Translations under genes and position numbers: made by a program
Source: Micromonosporaceae bacterium
Lineage (GTDB): Bacteria > Actinomycetota > Actinomycetes > Mycobacteriales > Micromonosporaceae
Length of the DNA: 21,636 nucleotides
Reading direction: 5' to 3'
Assembly: GCA_019689695.1 (NCBI GenBank)
Contig: JADGHA010000014.1
Coordinates: 1 to 21,636 of the forward strand
Shown: piece by piece, positions 7,106-14,724 of the stretch
Position numbering within the stretch: position 1 is the stretch's first letter
How the letters are laid out: every line of letters begins with the position of its first letter
Notes under the pieces: generated by a model
What the model was told of the DNA's origin: nothing
The model's input: the letters and a program-made list of their open reading frames with translations, nothing else
Database searches by the model: none

Positions 7106-7825
7106 AGGCGGTCGGGTTCGCGGGCGTGGTGGTTGGCTGCGGTAATGCTTGTGGTGATCTCCGCGTCCGGGTGCGACGACGCGGCGCCGAAGCCGGAGCC
7201 GGAGTCCCGGGCACCCATAGCGAGTTGCGTCGGCGACGACGAGCAGCGCACCAACGGCGTCACGTTGAAGGGGGCGGCCGGCAACACGGTCGACGCGTTG
7301 ACGTACGGCACGGGCGACACCGGGGTGGTGTTCGCCAACCAGGTCGACGGGGATCTCTGCCAGTGGCAGTGGGCCGCCCAGACGCTGGCGCAGCAGGGCA
7401 TGCGGACCACGGTGTTCAACTACTCGCTGACGGAAGGGGCCGACGAGGACGTGCTCGCGGCGGTGACGAGCCTGCGGGCGGACGGCGCCAAGCGGATCTT
7501 CCTGATCGGCGCGTCGAAGGGCGGCACGGCGGTCCTCGCCGCCGGGGCGAAGGCGTCGCCGCCGGTGTCCGGTGTGGTCAGTCTCTCCGCACCGGCGGTG
7601 TTCTCCGGCATCGACGCGGCCGGCGCCATGGCCACATTCCACACGCCGGTGATGTTCTTCGCCGGCGAGAACGACGGCAATTTCGCCAGCGATGCCCGCG
7701 CTCTTTTCCAGGCGTGCGCGGCCACGGACAAGAAGCTGCAGATCCTGCCGACCGCCAATCATGGCGTGGCGTTGGTGGACGCGAAGGTGTTCGGCCTCAT
7801 CAAGGACTTCATGGCCAGCCATTGA
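7103..7825 (+). CDS. alpha/beta hydrolase lipoprotein
   Basis: 240 residues. The N-terminus has two Arg, a hydrophobic stretch (9-20) and the lipobox SASGC with Cys24, so it should be a surface lipoprotein. The mature part is an alpha/beta hydrolase: nucleophile elbow GASKG with Ser138, acid Asp191 in GENDG, and His220 in ANHGVAL. Cys42 and Cys86, and possibly Cys205, may form disulfides. Substrate is unknown; an esterase or peptidase acting outside the cell is plausible. The family resembles secreted dienelactone-hydrolase-like proteins often annotated only as alpha/beta hydrolases. The ATG at 7103 is set by the signal sequence and by the -10 box directly upstream. It is divergent from the DUF2795 gene and convergent with the MmcQ gene. 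Confidence 0.87.
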   Translation: MRRSGSRAWWLAAVMLVVISASGCDDAAPKPEPESRAPIASCVGDDEQRTNGVTLKGAAGNTVDALTYGTGDTGVVFANQVDGDLCQWQWAAQTLAQQGMRTTVFNYSLTEGADEDVLAAVTSLRADGAKRIFLIGASKGGTAVLAAGAKASPPVSGVVSLSAPAVFSGIDAAGAMATFHTPVMFFAGENDGNFASDARALFQACAATDKKLQILPTANHGVALVDAKVFGLIKDFMASH

Positions 7826-7853
7826 CCGGGGCCGCACCGGACGAGTTGTCGGA

Positions 7854-8252
7854 CTAGCGGCCCGCCCGCCGCCGGACATACGCCTCGGCGAGCTTGGGCG
7901 GCGCGCAGGCCAGCCAGCCGTCGACGAGGGCGTCGCGCAGCGCCTTCTTGGAGACCTTCCTCAGCTGGATGAGGATCGCGGCGTACCCGTTGAAGTGAGG
8001 GATGGTGAAGAAGGCCTCCGGCTGGGCGGCGAGCACCGCCTCCTTCTCGCCGAGATCCTCGACCCGGACGGCCAGGATCGGACCATCCGGCGGGGGCTGG
8101 TCGCCGAACCGCTTGAGGTCGGCCTTCCGGAACGGTCGCTCCCAGGCGAACGTCCGGCCGGCCACCGCCCAGGCCCGGTTGCCGTGGTGATCATCTTCGG
8201 TAACCTCAGGCAGGCCCGAGGCGATCGCCGCCACGTCGTCGAGAGTCGCCAC
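7854..8252 (-). CDS. MmcQ/YjbR-family DNA-binding-like protein
   Basis: 132 residues, matching the small MmcQ/YjbR (CyaY-like fold) family: an early LPEVTEDDHHGNRAWAVAGRTFAW segment, a central PILAVRV strand, then FFTIPHFNGYAAILIQL and a helical C-terminus with DALVDGWLACAPPKLAEAY. Members bind DNA in some structural studies but mostly have no assigned function. The GTG at 8252 is the only sensible start. No Shine-Dalgarno precedes it, but TACGGT (8264-8259 on the minus strand) ends six bases before the GTG, so the mRNA may be leaderless. The DinB-like gene lies 56 bases upstream on the same strand. The protein is short, soluble and intact. Confidence 0.85.
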   Translation of the reverse strand: MATLDDVAAIASGLPEVTEDDHHGNRAWAVAGRTFAWERPFRKADLKRFGDQPPPDGPILAVRVEDLGEKEAVLAAQPEAFFTIPHFNGYAAILIQLRKVSKKALRDALVDGWLACAPPKLAEAYVRRRAGR

Positions 8253-8264
8253 ACCAGTACCGTA
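8252..8264 (-). promoter_or_regulatory. candidate leaderless -10 box for the MmcQ gene
   Basis: On the minus strand TACGGT (8264-8259) fits TANNNT and lies six bases before the GTG start. This is the expected geometry for a transcript beginning at the start codon, and no ribosome site is present. A single hexamer is weak evidence by itself. Confidence 0.35.
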
Positions 8265-8308
8265 CGGCGGGCGCGCCGCCCGCGGAACTCTTCGGTCCGC
8301 TGGGATCG

Positions 8309-8815
8309 CTATCCGGGCAGCAGGCCGCGCACGTAGGCGGCCTGGCCCACGTGCTGGCTGTCGTCGTTGAGCACGCTGACCAAGCGCACGCCGAGGGTCA
8401 CCGGCGGATCCCACCGCTCGTCCACGACCCGGTCCAGGTCCGCCGCGGTGAGCCCGGTGAGGAATGTCCTGGTACGGGAGAAGACGGCCTGGAAGTACGC
8501 GATGAGCGCTCCGGCGCTCTCCGGCCGCACCGCGGCGACCTCGGTCGCGTTGTGTCCGTATCCGGTGTTGGCGGGATCGGGGTCCAGCCCGAAACGGGCC
8601 GCCCAGCCGTTCTGGACCCACACCTGCTCCTGCTCCATCACCTCGGCGACGTGGTCGTCCTGGATCCGGGTGAGGTGCCAGACGAGCCAGCCGATCGGGT
8701 TGGCCCCCGGTGCCGGTGCCCAGCGCAGCTGCTCCGGGGTCAGCCCTTCCACCGCGGACCGGACCAAGTCGGGAAGCCGGTCGAAGGCTTCGACCAAGAC
8801 CTCGCTCGGGTTCAC
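8309..8815 (-). CDS. DinB/DUF664-family metal-binding protein
   Basis: 168 residues forming the expected four-helix DinB-like bundle. Probable metal ligands are His47 in WHLTRIQDDH, His55 at the end of that motif and His155 in DDSQHVGQAAY near the C-terminus; this spacing is the usual DinB/DUF664 signature. Relatives include mycothiol-dependent maleylpyruvate isomerases, thiol transferases and many uncharacterised actinobacterial proteins. No specific thiol or substrate can be named here. The GTG at 8815 was chosen because GAGGAGG lies seven bases upstream. It is divergent from the dienelactone-hydrolase-like gene across 132 bases and precedes the MmcQ gene on the same strand. Confidence 0.87.
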   Translation of the reverse strand: MNPSEVLVEAFDRLPDLVRSAVEGLTPEQLRWAPAPGANPIGWLVWHLTRIQDDHVAEVMEQEQVWVQNGWAARFGLDPDPANTGYGHNATEVAAVRPESAGALIAYFQAVFSRTRTFLTGLTAADLDRVVDERWDPPVTLGVRLVSVLNDDSQHVGQAAYVRGLLPG

Positions 8816-8947
8816 CCGCCGGCCTCCTCTGCTCGGTTCGGTGCTCCGGTCGTACGCTAATTCGGTTCGCCGGAAAATGTCGGTGGTCTCCGGCATCATC
8901 AGGGTCGCGGGGCGGTGGCGTTCCGCGACTGGTGGAGGGGAGGCTTC

Positions 8948-9523
8948 ATGGCGGAGGTCCTGCTGTTCCATCACGCGCTCGGGCTGACCTCGGGTGTGCG
9001 CGAATTCGCCGGCACGCTGCAGCAGGCCGGTCACACCGTCCACCTTCCCGATCTCTACGAGGGACGGGTCTTCGACTCCCTTGAGCAGGGCATCGCACAC
9101 GCCCAGGAGATCGGGTTCGGCACCATCCTCGAGCGCGGTCGGGGCGCCGCCGAGACGCTGCCCGAGCAGCTGGTCTACGCCGGCTTCTCGCTCGGCGTGC
9201 TGCCGGCGCAGATGCTGGCTCAGACGAGGGCCGGCGCGCGCGGGGCGCTGTTGTTCGAGGCCTGTGTGCCCGTCTCAGAGTTCGGCGGGGCCTGGCCACA
9301 GGGCGTGCCGGTGCAGGTGCACGGCATGGACGGTGACGAGATCTTCGCCGGCGAGGGCGATCTCGACGCGGCTCGCGCGCTGGTCGAGTCGACCCCCGAC
9401 GCCGCGCTGTTCCTCTACACCGGCAAGCAGCATTTGTTCGCCGACCGCAGCCTGCCGTCCTACGACGCGCGGTCGGCGGCGTTGCTGACCGAGCGCGTGC
9501 TCGCCTTCCTCGCCGACCGCTGA
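8948..9523 (+). CDS. dienelactone hydrolase family protein, serine-type
   Basis: 191 residues. It begins directly with the first strand AEVLLFHHALGLT, typical of compact dienelactone hydrolases. The nucleophile elbow is YAGFSLGVLP with Ser81, where the classical enzyme has Cys. The acid is in HGMDGDEIF (Asp128 or Asp130) and the base is His162 in GKQHLFAD, the usual order and spacing. The Cys-to-Ser change is common among paralogues and argues against a classical dienelactone substrate. The ATG at 8948 follows a strong GGAGGGGAGG ribosome site. The gene is divergent from the DinB-like gene and convergent with the LtrA gene, with a 17-bp tandem duplication at the junction. Cytosolic; the true substrate is unknown. 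Confidence 0.88.
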   Translation: MAEVLLFHHALGLTSGVREFAGTLQQAGHTVHLPDLYEGRVFDSLEQGIAHAQEIGFGTILERGRGAAETLPEQLVYAGFSLGVLPAQMLAQTRAGARGALLFEACVPVSEFGGAWPQGVPVQVHGMDGDEIFAGEGDLDAARALVESTPDAALFLYTGKQHLFADRSLPSYDARSAALLTERVLAFLADR

Positions 9524-9554
9524 GCCTCGGCTACGACTGAGCCTGGGCTACGAC
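9521..9554. repeat. 17-bp tandem duplication at a convergent gene junction
   Basis: TGAGCCTCGGCTACGAC (9521-9537) is followed immediately by TGAGCCTGGGCTACGAC (9538-9554), one mismatch in 17. The first TGA is the stop of the hydrolase gene; the second copy carries the stop of the convergent LtrA gene. It looks like a slippage duplication, harmless to both frames. Confidence 0.85.
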
Positions 9555-10711
9555 GGCGTGGCCACCCGCCCGCGCTCTGACCGGCGGCGTTCGGCCAGGG
9601 CGACCGCGAGCAGCACGGCGTTGACCGCCACGCTCGCAGCGAGTGGCAGCCGCACCACGGCCGGCGCCAGGGCGAGCAGCGCGAGCAGCCCGGCCGGCGG
9701 CCACCGCGGCCACCGCCGAGCGGTTTGCGCGACCACCAGGCTCCGCCACGCGAGGAAGAGGCCGCCCCCGATGAGCACGACGATCGGGACGCTCGCCGGG
9801 CCGCCGTCGCCGGCATGCACGATCACCATGTCGTGACCGGCGCCGGTGCTCATGATCCCGGCGAGCAGCAGGAGGTGGAGGTATCCCCCGACCAGCGCGG
9901 GCGGGGCCGGCGTGGGAGCCGGGCGGCGCTCGCCGGCTTCGCTGACCGGCACGTGGTAGAGGTAGACGAACAGCAGCGCGTTGACGAACGCGAGCGTGAA
10001 CGCGGTGGTGCTCGCCGGGTGGAACCCGGCGCTGTAGAAGCTCATGCCCGAGATGAGGATGAGCTCCCCGATGGCGATGATGACGAACTGCCGGTAGCGC
10101 TCGGCCAGGTGCTCACCGCGCACACCAAGCTCCTCAGCTGTGGCGCGGCCGAGCCCGGGCACCGGATACCCCACCAGGCCGATGGTGGCGTCGACCGCGA
10201 CCGCCGCCGTCCAGAGCGGATAGCGGGCGGCCGGCACCAGCGCGCCCGAGATCCACGCGACGCCGGTGATGGCGAACCATACCGCCACCCGGGCACTGCG
10301 GCGCCTGGCCGCCGGTTGCCCGCGGAGCCGGTAGAACAGGCCGGCTCCGCGGCCGAGATGGGTCGTCACGTAGGCAGCGGCGAAGATGATCGAGTAGCCG
10401 CCGAATGCCCGGGGCACCGCGGCCGCCATCAGCAGGGCGCCGAACATCACCCAGGTGAGCAGACCCCGTACGAATGGATGGTCGGGGTCGAACCAGTCGG
10501 TCGACCAGGCGGTGACCGTCCACACCCACCAGAGGGCGGCAAGCAGCAGCAGAGCCCGCAGCCAAGCCGGAGCGCTGAGATCGTGGGTGAGGCCACGGTC
10601 CAGCTGCGTCAGCGCGTAGACGAACGCGAGGTCGAAGAAGAGCTCGATGTACGAGATCGGGCGCGCCGCCGCCGGGTCGCGCAGCAGTTGGGCCGCCCGC
10701 TTGTCGCTCAT
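9548..10711 (-). CDS. LtrA-family (low temperature requirement A) membrane protein
   Basis: 387 residues with around ten hydrophobic helices. The family signature is at the N-terminus, ISYIELFFDLAFVYALTQL (19-37), and a second one, FVIIAIGELILISGMSFY, lies in the middle. The first is the E-L-F-F-D-L-x-F-V motif that defines LtrA (Pfam PF06772). The name comes from a Listeria gene implicated in growth at low temperature; molecular function is unknown and no transport substrate is established. It starts at the ATG at 10711 with only a weak GGGAACGGG upstream. A monocistronic unit is likely, because the flanking genes are convergent (9523) and divergent (10969). The C-terminus ends in a short Arg-rich tail. 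Confidence 0.93.
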   Translation of the reverse strand: MSDKRAAQLLRDPAAARPISYIELFFDLAFVYALTQLDRGLTHDLSAPAWLRALLLLAALWWVWTVTAWSTDWFDPDHPFVRGLLTWVMFGALLMAAAVPRAFGGYSIIFAAAYVTTHLGRGAGLFYRLRGQPAARRRSARVAVWFAITGVAWISGALVPAARYPLWTAAVAVDATIGLVGYPVPGLGRATAEELGVRGEHLAERYRQFVIIAIGELILISGMSFYSAGFHPASTTAFTLAFVNALLFVYLYHVPVSEAGERRPAPTPAPPALVGGYLHLLLLAGIMSTGAGHDMVIVHAGDGGPASVPIVVLIGGGLFLAWRSLVVAQTARRWPRWPPAGLLALLALAPAVVRLPLAASVAVNAVLLAVALAERRRSERGRVATPS

Positions 10712-10968
10712 CCCGTTCCCATCACGACCAACATCAACACCCCTACTCGTAAGTTGTCGCGCAGGCGGCGGCTAAACGGGCGGGTTACGCAGGAGTTGGC
10801 CCGAACGGGAGGTCACGGCGCTATCCCCGGGCCCCGGGCCACGGGTGTGCGCGGACGTGTGCATGCGCCGGCCGGCCGCCGCCGGGGTTCGGGCCGCCGC
10901 AGTCGGCAAGGCGACGGTTCCATGCCCTTCCACCGGCGTACGCTGGGCATGCGTGGTAGGGGATGCCG

Positions 10969-11973
10969 ATGAGCACGCTGATCAGCGTCGACGAGATTTC
11001 CCCGGCCGACCGCCTCGACTACGTCCAGCAGGTGACGGCGGCGACCTGGGTGCCGATGGAGTGCCGCAGCGAGTTCGCCGCGGACTATCGGGGTGAGTTC
11101 CGGATCAGTGGCCTCGGGGCGATGCAGGTCGTCGTGCTGGACGTCATGCCGATCACCGTGCGCCGTACGCCCGGGCTGATCTCCCAGGCCGATCCGGACC
11201 TGTTGAAGATGCTGCTGGTCTGCAACGGCTCGTCCGTGGTGGAGCAGGGCGGCCAGCAGGCCAGGCTGTCCGCCGCCGAGTTCGCCATCTACCACACCCG
11301 GCGGCCCTACGAGGTGACCTGCGGGGTCGACCAGGACCAGCCGACGCGGCTGTTGACCTTCATGTTCCCGCCGTCGCTGCTGCCGCTGTCGCCCAGCCAG
11401 CTGCGGCGGCTGACCGCCGTGCGCATCCCCGCCACCACCGGGCTGGGTGACCTGACCGCACAGTTCCTGCTCCAGCTCGCCCGCAACGTCGACCACTACA
11501 GCCCGGCGGAGGCGGCGCGGCTGTCCACCGCGGCGCTTGAGGTGCTGGCCACCCGGCTGGCCCGGGAGCTGGACGTCCGCGAGTGGGGTACGGCCGAGGC
11601 CCGGCGGCACGCCCTGCTCACCACCGTGCAGGCCTTCATCCAGCAGCACCTGGGCGATCCCAGGCTGTCCCCGGCGGCCGTCGCCGCCGCGCACCACATC
11701 TCCCTGCGCTCCCTGCACCAGCTGTTCCACGACGAGGGCCTGACGGTGGCGGGCTGGATCCGCCAGCGGCGCCTGGAGCGGTGCCGGCGCGATCTCGCCG
11801 ACCCGGCGCTGGCATCCCGCCCGGTGGCGGCCATCGCGGCCCGCTGGGGCTTTCGCAGCGCCGCCGACTTCAGCCGGGCGTTCCGTGCCGGACACGGGAT
11901 GCCACCCGCGCAGTACCGAGCTCTGCACGCGATGCCAACAGGACTGCACGGCTCGGCAATGACAAGCCGCTAG
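10969..11973 (+). CDS. AraC-family transcriptional regulator
   Basis: 334 residues. The N-terminal 25-190 region resembles the AraC-binding-like domain of AraC/ArgR-type actinobacterial activators (YRGEFRISGLGAMQVVVLDV, then VCNGSSVVEQGGQQARL and FAIYHTRRPYEV). The C-terminal region 211-322 holds the double helix-turn-helix: LSPAAVAAAHHISLRSLHQLFHDEG, then PVAAIAARWGFRSAADFSRAFRAGHGMPPAQYR, the usual AraC signature. Two ATGs lie six bases apart; I chose 10969 because AGGGGA then has a normal spacing. A TACGCT box at 10939-10944 could be its -10. The SAM methyltransferase starts 69 bases downstream on the same strand and is the best candidate target or operon partner. The inducer is unknown. 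Confidence 0.92.
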   Translation: MSTLISVDEISPADRLDYVQQVTAATWVPMECRSEFAADYRGEFRISGLGAMQVVVLDVMPITVRRTPGLISQADPDLLKMLLVCNGSSVVEQGGQQARLSAAEFAIYHTRRPYEVTCGVDQDQPTRLLTFMFPPSLLPLSPSQLRRLTAVRIPATTGLGDLTAQFLLQLARNVDHYSPAEAARLSTAALEVLATRLARELDVREWGTAEARRHALLTTVQAFIQQHLGDPRLSPAAVAAAHHISLRSLHQLFHDEGLTVAGWIRQRRLERCRRDLADPALASRPVAAIAARWGFRSAADFSRAFRAGHGMPPAQYRALHAMPTGLHGSAMTSR

Positions 11974-12042
11974 CTGGCCGTCGATGCTTTCCCTGCCGCC
12001 GGTCCGCGATCGGAGGCCATAGTGGACCGATGGGGGAGAGGG

Positions 12043-12849
12043 ATGAGCAAGTACGTATTCGACCAGGAGTGGCACAAGGAACGCGAACGACTGCAGGCGC
12101 TGGAGTCCCTTTTCGACGGCTCGTCGCGCCGGCTGCTGGCCGATCTCGGCGTCGGTCCGGGGTGGCGGTGCCTCGAGGTCGGCTGCGGCGCCGGAAGTAT
12201 GGCGCTGTGGCTCGCCGATCGAGTCGGCCCGACCGGCCGGGTGGTCGCCACTGATCTCGACACCCGGTTCTTGGCCGGGCGCGATCGGGTCAACCTCGAC
12301 GTGCGCACGCACAACATCGTCACCGATCCGCTGGAGGACGAGGCCTTCGACCTGGTGCACGCGCGAGCGGTGCTGGTCCACCTGGCTGACCGGCAACAGG
12401 TGCTCAAGCGGCTGGTCACCGCGCTGCGGCCGGGCGGCTGCCTGCTGATCGAGGATGTCGACTTCGGCGGCCCCACCGCAAGCATGCTGGCGCAGTACCT
12501 GATTGCGCCGCGGTACCCGGGGCCGGTCGCCGCGGAACGCGTCTACCTGGCGATCGCGGCAGTGTTCGCCGCGAACGGCGCCGACGGCTCGTACGGCACC
12601 CGCCTGATCGCGGACCTGCTCGGCGCCGGGGTGGCCGGGGTGGGTGCCGAGCTGCACACACCCGTCATCTCCGGCGGCGCCGAGCAGTGGACCCGCGGCA
12701 CCGTCGAGCAGCTCGCCGATCGGCTGGTCGGCACGGGGATCGTCACCGCCGGCGAGGTCGAGCAGTTCCTCGCCGCCAGCGCACAGCCCGACACCTACTA
12801 CCTGCCGCCGCTGATGGTCAGCGCATGGGGACAGCGTCCGCCATCCTGA
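12043..12849 (+). CDS. class I SAM-dependent methyltransferase
   Basis: 268 residues. SAM-binding motif I is CLEVGCGAGSMALWLA at 43-58, the acidic residue is in VVATDLD (Asp71), motif II-like FDLVHARAVLVHLAD spans 102-116, and LRPGGCLLIEDVDF follows at 128-141, all in normal order. The C-terminal third, likely the substrate cap, has no features I can tie to a known acceptor. It resembles small-molecule methyltransferases of the UbiE-like group; the substrate could be a secondary metabolite or a cell metabolite. The ATG at 12043 is preceded by GGGGAGAGG. An upstream GTG at 12022 would place the ribosome site inside the gene. It follows the AraC regulator and may share its transcript. Confidence 0.9.
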   Translation: MSKYVFDQEWHKERERLQALESLFDGSSRRLLADLGVGPGWRCLEVGCGAGSMALWLADRVGPTGRVVATDLDTRFLAGRDRVNLDVRTHNIVTDPLEDEAFDLVHARAVLVHLADRQQVLKRLVTALRPGGCLLIEDVDFGGPTASMLAQYLIAPRYPGPVAAERVYLAIAAVFAANGADGSYGTRLIADLLGAGVAGVGAELHTPVISGGAEQWTRGTVEQLADRLVGTGIVTAGEVEQFLAASAQPDTYYLPPLMVSAWGQRPPS

Positions 12850-12860
12850 CCTGCCGTTCC

Positions 12861-12918
12861 CCGGCGCGGCCGTCGCGCGCGCCGGCCCGGCGCGGAGTTT
12901 GCCCCCTCACGCGCCGGG
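12861..12918. terminator. two GC hairpins between convergent genes, probable bidirectional terminator
   Basis: The 82-base gap between the methyltransferase and esterase stops holds two adjacent perfect stems. CCGGCGCG (12861-12868) pairs with CGCGCCGG (12878-12885) over a nine-base loop. CCCGGCGCG (12886-12894) pairs with CGCGCCGGG (12910-12918) over a 15-base loop. There is no T tract, as is usual for actinobacterial terminators. Confidence 0.6.
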
Positions 12919-12931
12919 CCGAGCGCAGGAG

Positions 12932-14539
12932 CTACCCGGCAGAGCAGCTGGATACCGTCGTACCCGTCCCGGTGCCGGTGCCCTGGAACCCGAACTCGGT
13001 GGACTGGCCAGGGGCGATCGAGCCGTTGTAGCTCACGTTGGTGAACTGGACCGTGCCGCTGTTCCCGCTGCGGTTGGCGTTCCAGGCGTTGACGATGCTG
13101 GCGCCCGCCGGCAGGGTCATGGTGACCGTCCAGCCGTTCACCGGCGCGGAGCCCGCGGTCACCCGTACCGCCGCGGTGAAGCCGCCCGGCCACTGGTTGA
13201 TCGACACCGTCGCCGAGCAGCCGTTGCCGGTCGGGGGCGGCGACGTGGTCGGGGAGGTACTGGGCGATGTGGACGGTGAAGTGCTGGGGCCGTCAGTGAG
13301 TGCCGGGGTCTGCCAGTCCCGCCACTGGGACAGGTTGCCGGCCTTCAGGCTGGAGATCCGGAACGTGCCCGGGGCGTTGCCGGTCCGCAGCAGGAACTTC
13401 TGGATGTTCTGCTGCAGGGGCGTACGCCACTCCGGCCGGGCAGCGCAGTGCGTGCCGTCCTGGACGTCGGACCAGTAGCTGATGTTGTCCCCCGCACCCA
13501 GCGCCTTGTAGACCTCGGCGCCGGCCAGAGCCGCCACGCTGCCGGACCGCGCGGCCAGCCAGTCGATGTGCGGGTTCTCCATGATGAACAGTCCCCGTGG
13601 CGCGATCATCGCGACCATCTCGTGCGTGTCCACCGGCAGCGTGTTCGGGTTCCCGGTGAACGAGCCGAACGCGTCGTCCAGCCACGGCTGCTCCGAGTAC
13701 GCGCTGCTGAGCGGCTGGGCGCCGGACTCCCCGGCGATGCCGCGGAAGATGGGAACGCCGCCGCTGCCCGACTCGATCGGCATGGTCAGGGCGATGCGCT
13801 GGTCGAGGACGCCGACCGCGAAGGCGCCCTTGCCGTACCGCGAGCAGCCGGTGACGCCGATCGCGTCCGCCTTCAGGATGTTGCCGCCGGACTGCTCGAT
13901 GACGTCGAGGATCCGGCTCGCGCCCCAGGCCCAGGCTGCCAGCAGCCCGGTGGTGCTCGTGGAGCCGTACAGGGTGTAGAACGCGCCCTGCTTGTTGTTG
14001 CGCGGCGTGCCCTCGCGGCCCACGGCGAGCGGATCGTAGCTGATGATGGCGGCACCGCTGGCCCGGATGGTTGAGGTGTCCGCGCCGAATCCGCCCACGA
14101 CTATGACGGCCGGGAAGGGACCGGTGCCGCTCGGCAGCTGCACGCTCGCCGAGAAGCTGGCGCTCCTCCCGTTCTGCGACACGTTCACGGTGATGCTGGT
14201 GCTCGACACCGTCCCTGTGACACTCGCCGGTTTCGCGGGCTTGTCACCGTAGACGTACCGCTCCACCAACTCCTTGATCTCCGCCCGCCGGCACCGCCAG
14301 TCGGACTTGGTGGTGATCCGCGTCCCGTCCACCCTCCGGAAGGGATCCGGGAGCCGGGGGTTGGACGTCAGCGGGACCGAGCCGGGCACCGGGCAGCCGG
14401 CGCTGTCGTCTTCTACGGCCGCGGCGGCGGGGGTTGTCGTCGTCGCTATGACCGCTACCGCTCCGGCAGCCGACAGGGCCGCCGCCGCCAGCACGACGAC
14501 CGCCGAACGGATCTTGGAGCGGCCCGAGCTGGTGATCAC
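12932..14539 (-). CDS. secreted glucuronoyl esterase (CE15) with C-terminal CBM2
   Basis: 535 residues. A long signal peptide runs to about residue 41 (PAAAA). The catalytic domain, about 50-410, has the CE15 signature VTGCSRYGKGAF with Ser233, Glu256 in MPIESGSGG and His364 in DGTHCA, the full triad. CE15 enzymes cleave the ester between lignin alcohols and 4-O-methylglucuronoyl side chains of xylan. A Ser/Thr/Pro-rich linker (415-439) joins a family 2 carbohydrate-binding module, about 441-533, with flanking Cys441 and Cys532 and aromatic cellulose-binding residues at Trp450, Trp470 and Trp486. It should be exported and dock on plant cell walls. The GTG at 14539 follows GGAAGGAG at five bases. 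It is monocistronic between convergent and divergent neighbours. Confidence 0.95.
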   Translation of the reverse strand: MITSSGRSKIRSAVVVLAAAALSAAGAVAVIATTTTPAAAAVEDDSAGCPVPGSVPLTSNPRLPDPFRRVDGTRITTKSDWRCRRAEIKELVERYVYGDKPAKPASVTGTVSSTSITVNVSQNGRSASFSASVQLPSGTGPFPAVIVVGGFGADTSTIRASGAAIISYDPLAVGREGTPRNNKQGAFYTLYGSTSTTGLLAAWAWGASRILDVIEQSGGNILKADAIGVTGCSRYGKGAFAVGVLDQRIALTMPIESGSGGVPIFRGIAGESGAQPLSSAYSEQPWLDDAFGSFTGNPNTLPVDTHEMVAMIAPRGLFIMENPHIDWLAARSGSVAALAGAEVYKALGAGDNISYWSDVQDGTHCAARPEWRTPLQQNIQKFLLRTGNAPGTFRISSLKAGNLSQWRDWQTPALTDGPSTSPSTSPSTSPTTSPPPTGNGCSATVSINQWPGGFTAAVRVTAGSAPVNGWTVTMTLPAGASIVNAWNANRSGNSGTVQFTNVSYNGSIAPGQSTEFGFQGTGTGTGTTVSSCSAG

Positions 14540-14574
14540 TTGGGCTCCTTCCGGATCAGGTGATGGGGACGGCC

Positions 14575-14640
14575 ATCATAATTGATGATCAGCAATACCT
14601 ATCCTGACAAGTTTCAGACACGTCATTGAAATATGTCAAC
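14575..14640 (-). promoter_or_regulatory. AT-rich promoter region of the esterase gene with short dyad
   Basis: On the minus strand TATGAT (14580-14575) is a good -10, giving a start site near 14568 and a leader of about 29 bases. It lies within ATCAT-AATTG-ATGAT (14575-14589), a five-base-arm dyad that a repressor could use. A TTGACA (14639-14634) also occurs, but not at a spacing that pairs with this -10. The stretch is strikingly AT-rich against its surroundings and is shared with the divergent GNAT gene. No CebR-like TGGGAGCGCTCCCA box was seen. Confidence 0.45.
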
Positions 14641-14724
14641 ACTGGTGGCGGGCAGTTGTCCTCGCCCGGGTCGACGTGCTCTGCTGACCGGAAGATGGGA
14701 GCAGCCCTCGGAAGGACCTGAGAA

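Noticed and set aside
10813..12657. Open frame of 614 codons on the minus strand
   Set aside because: It is antisense to the AraC and methyltransferase genes, both with clear motifs, and shows no motif of its own.
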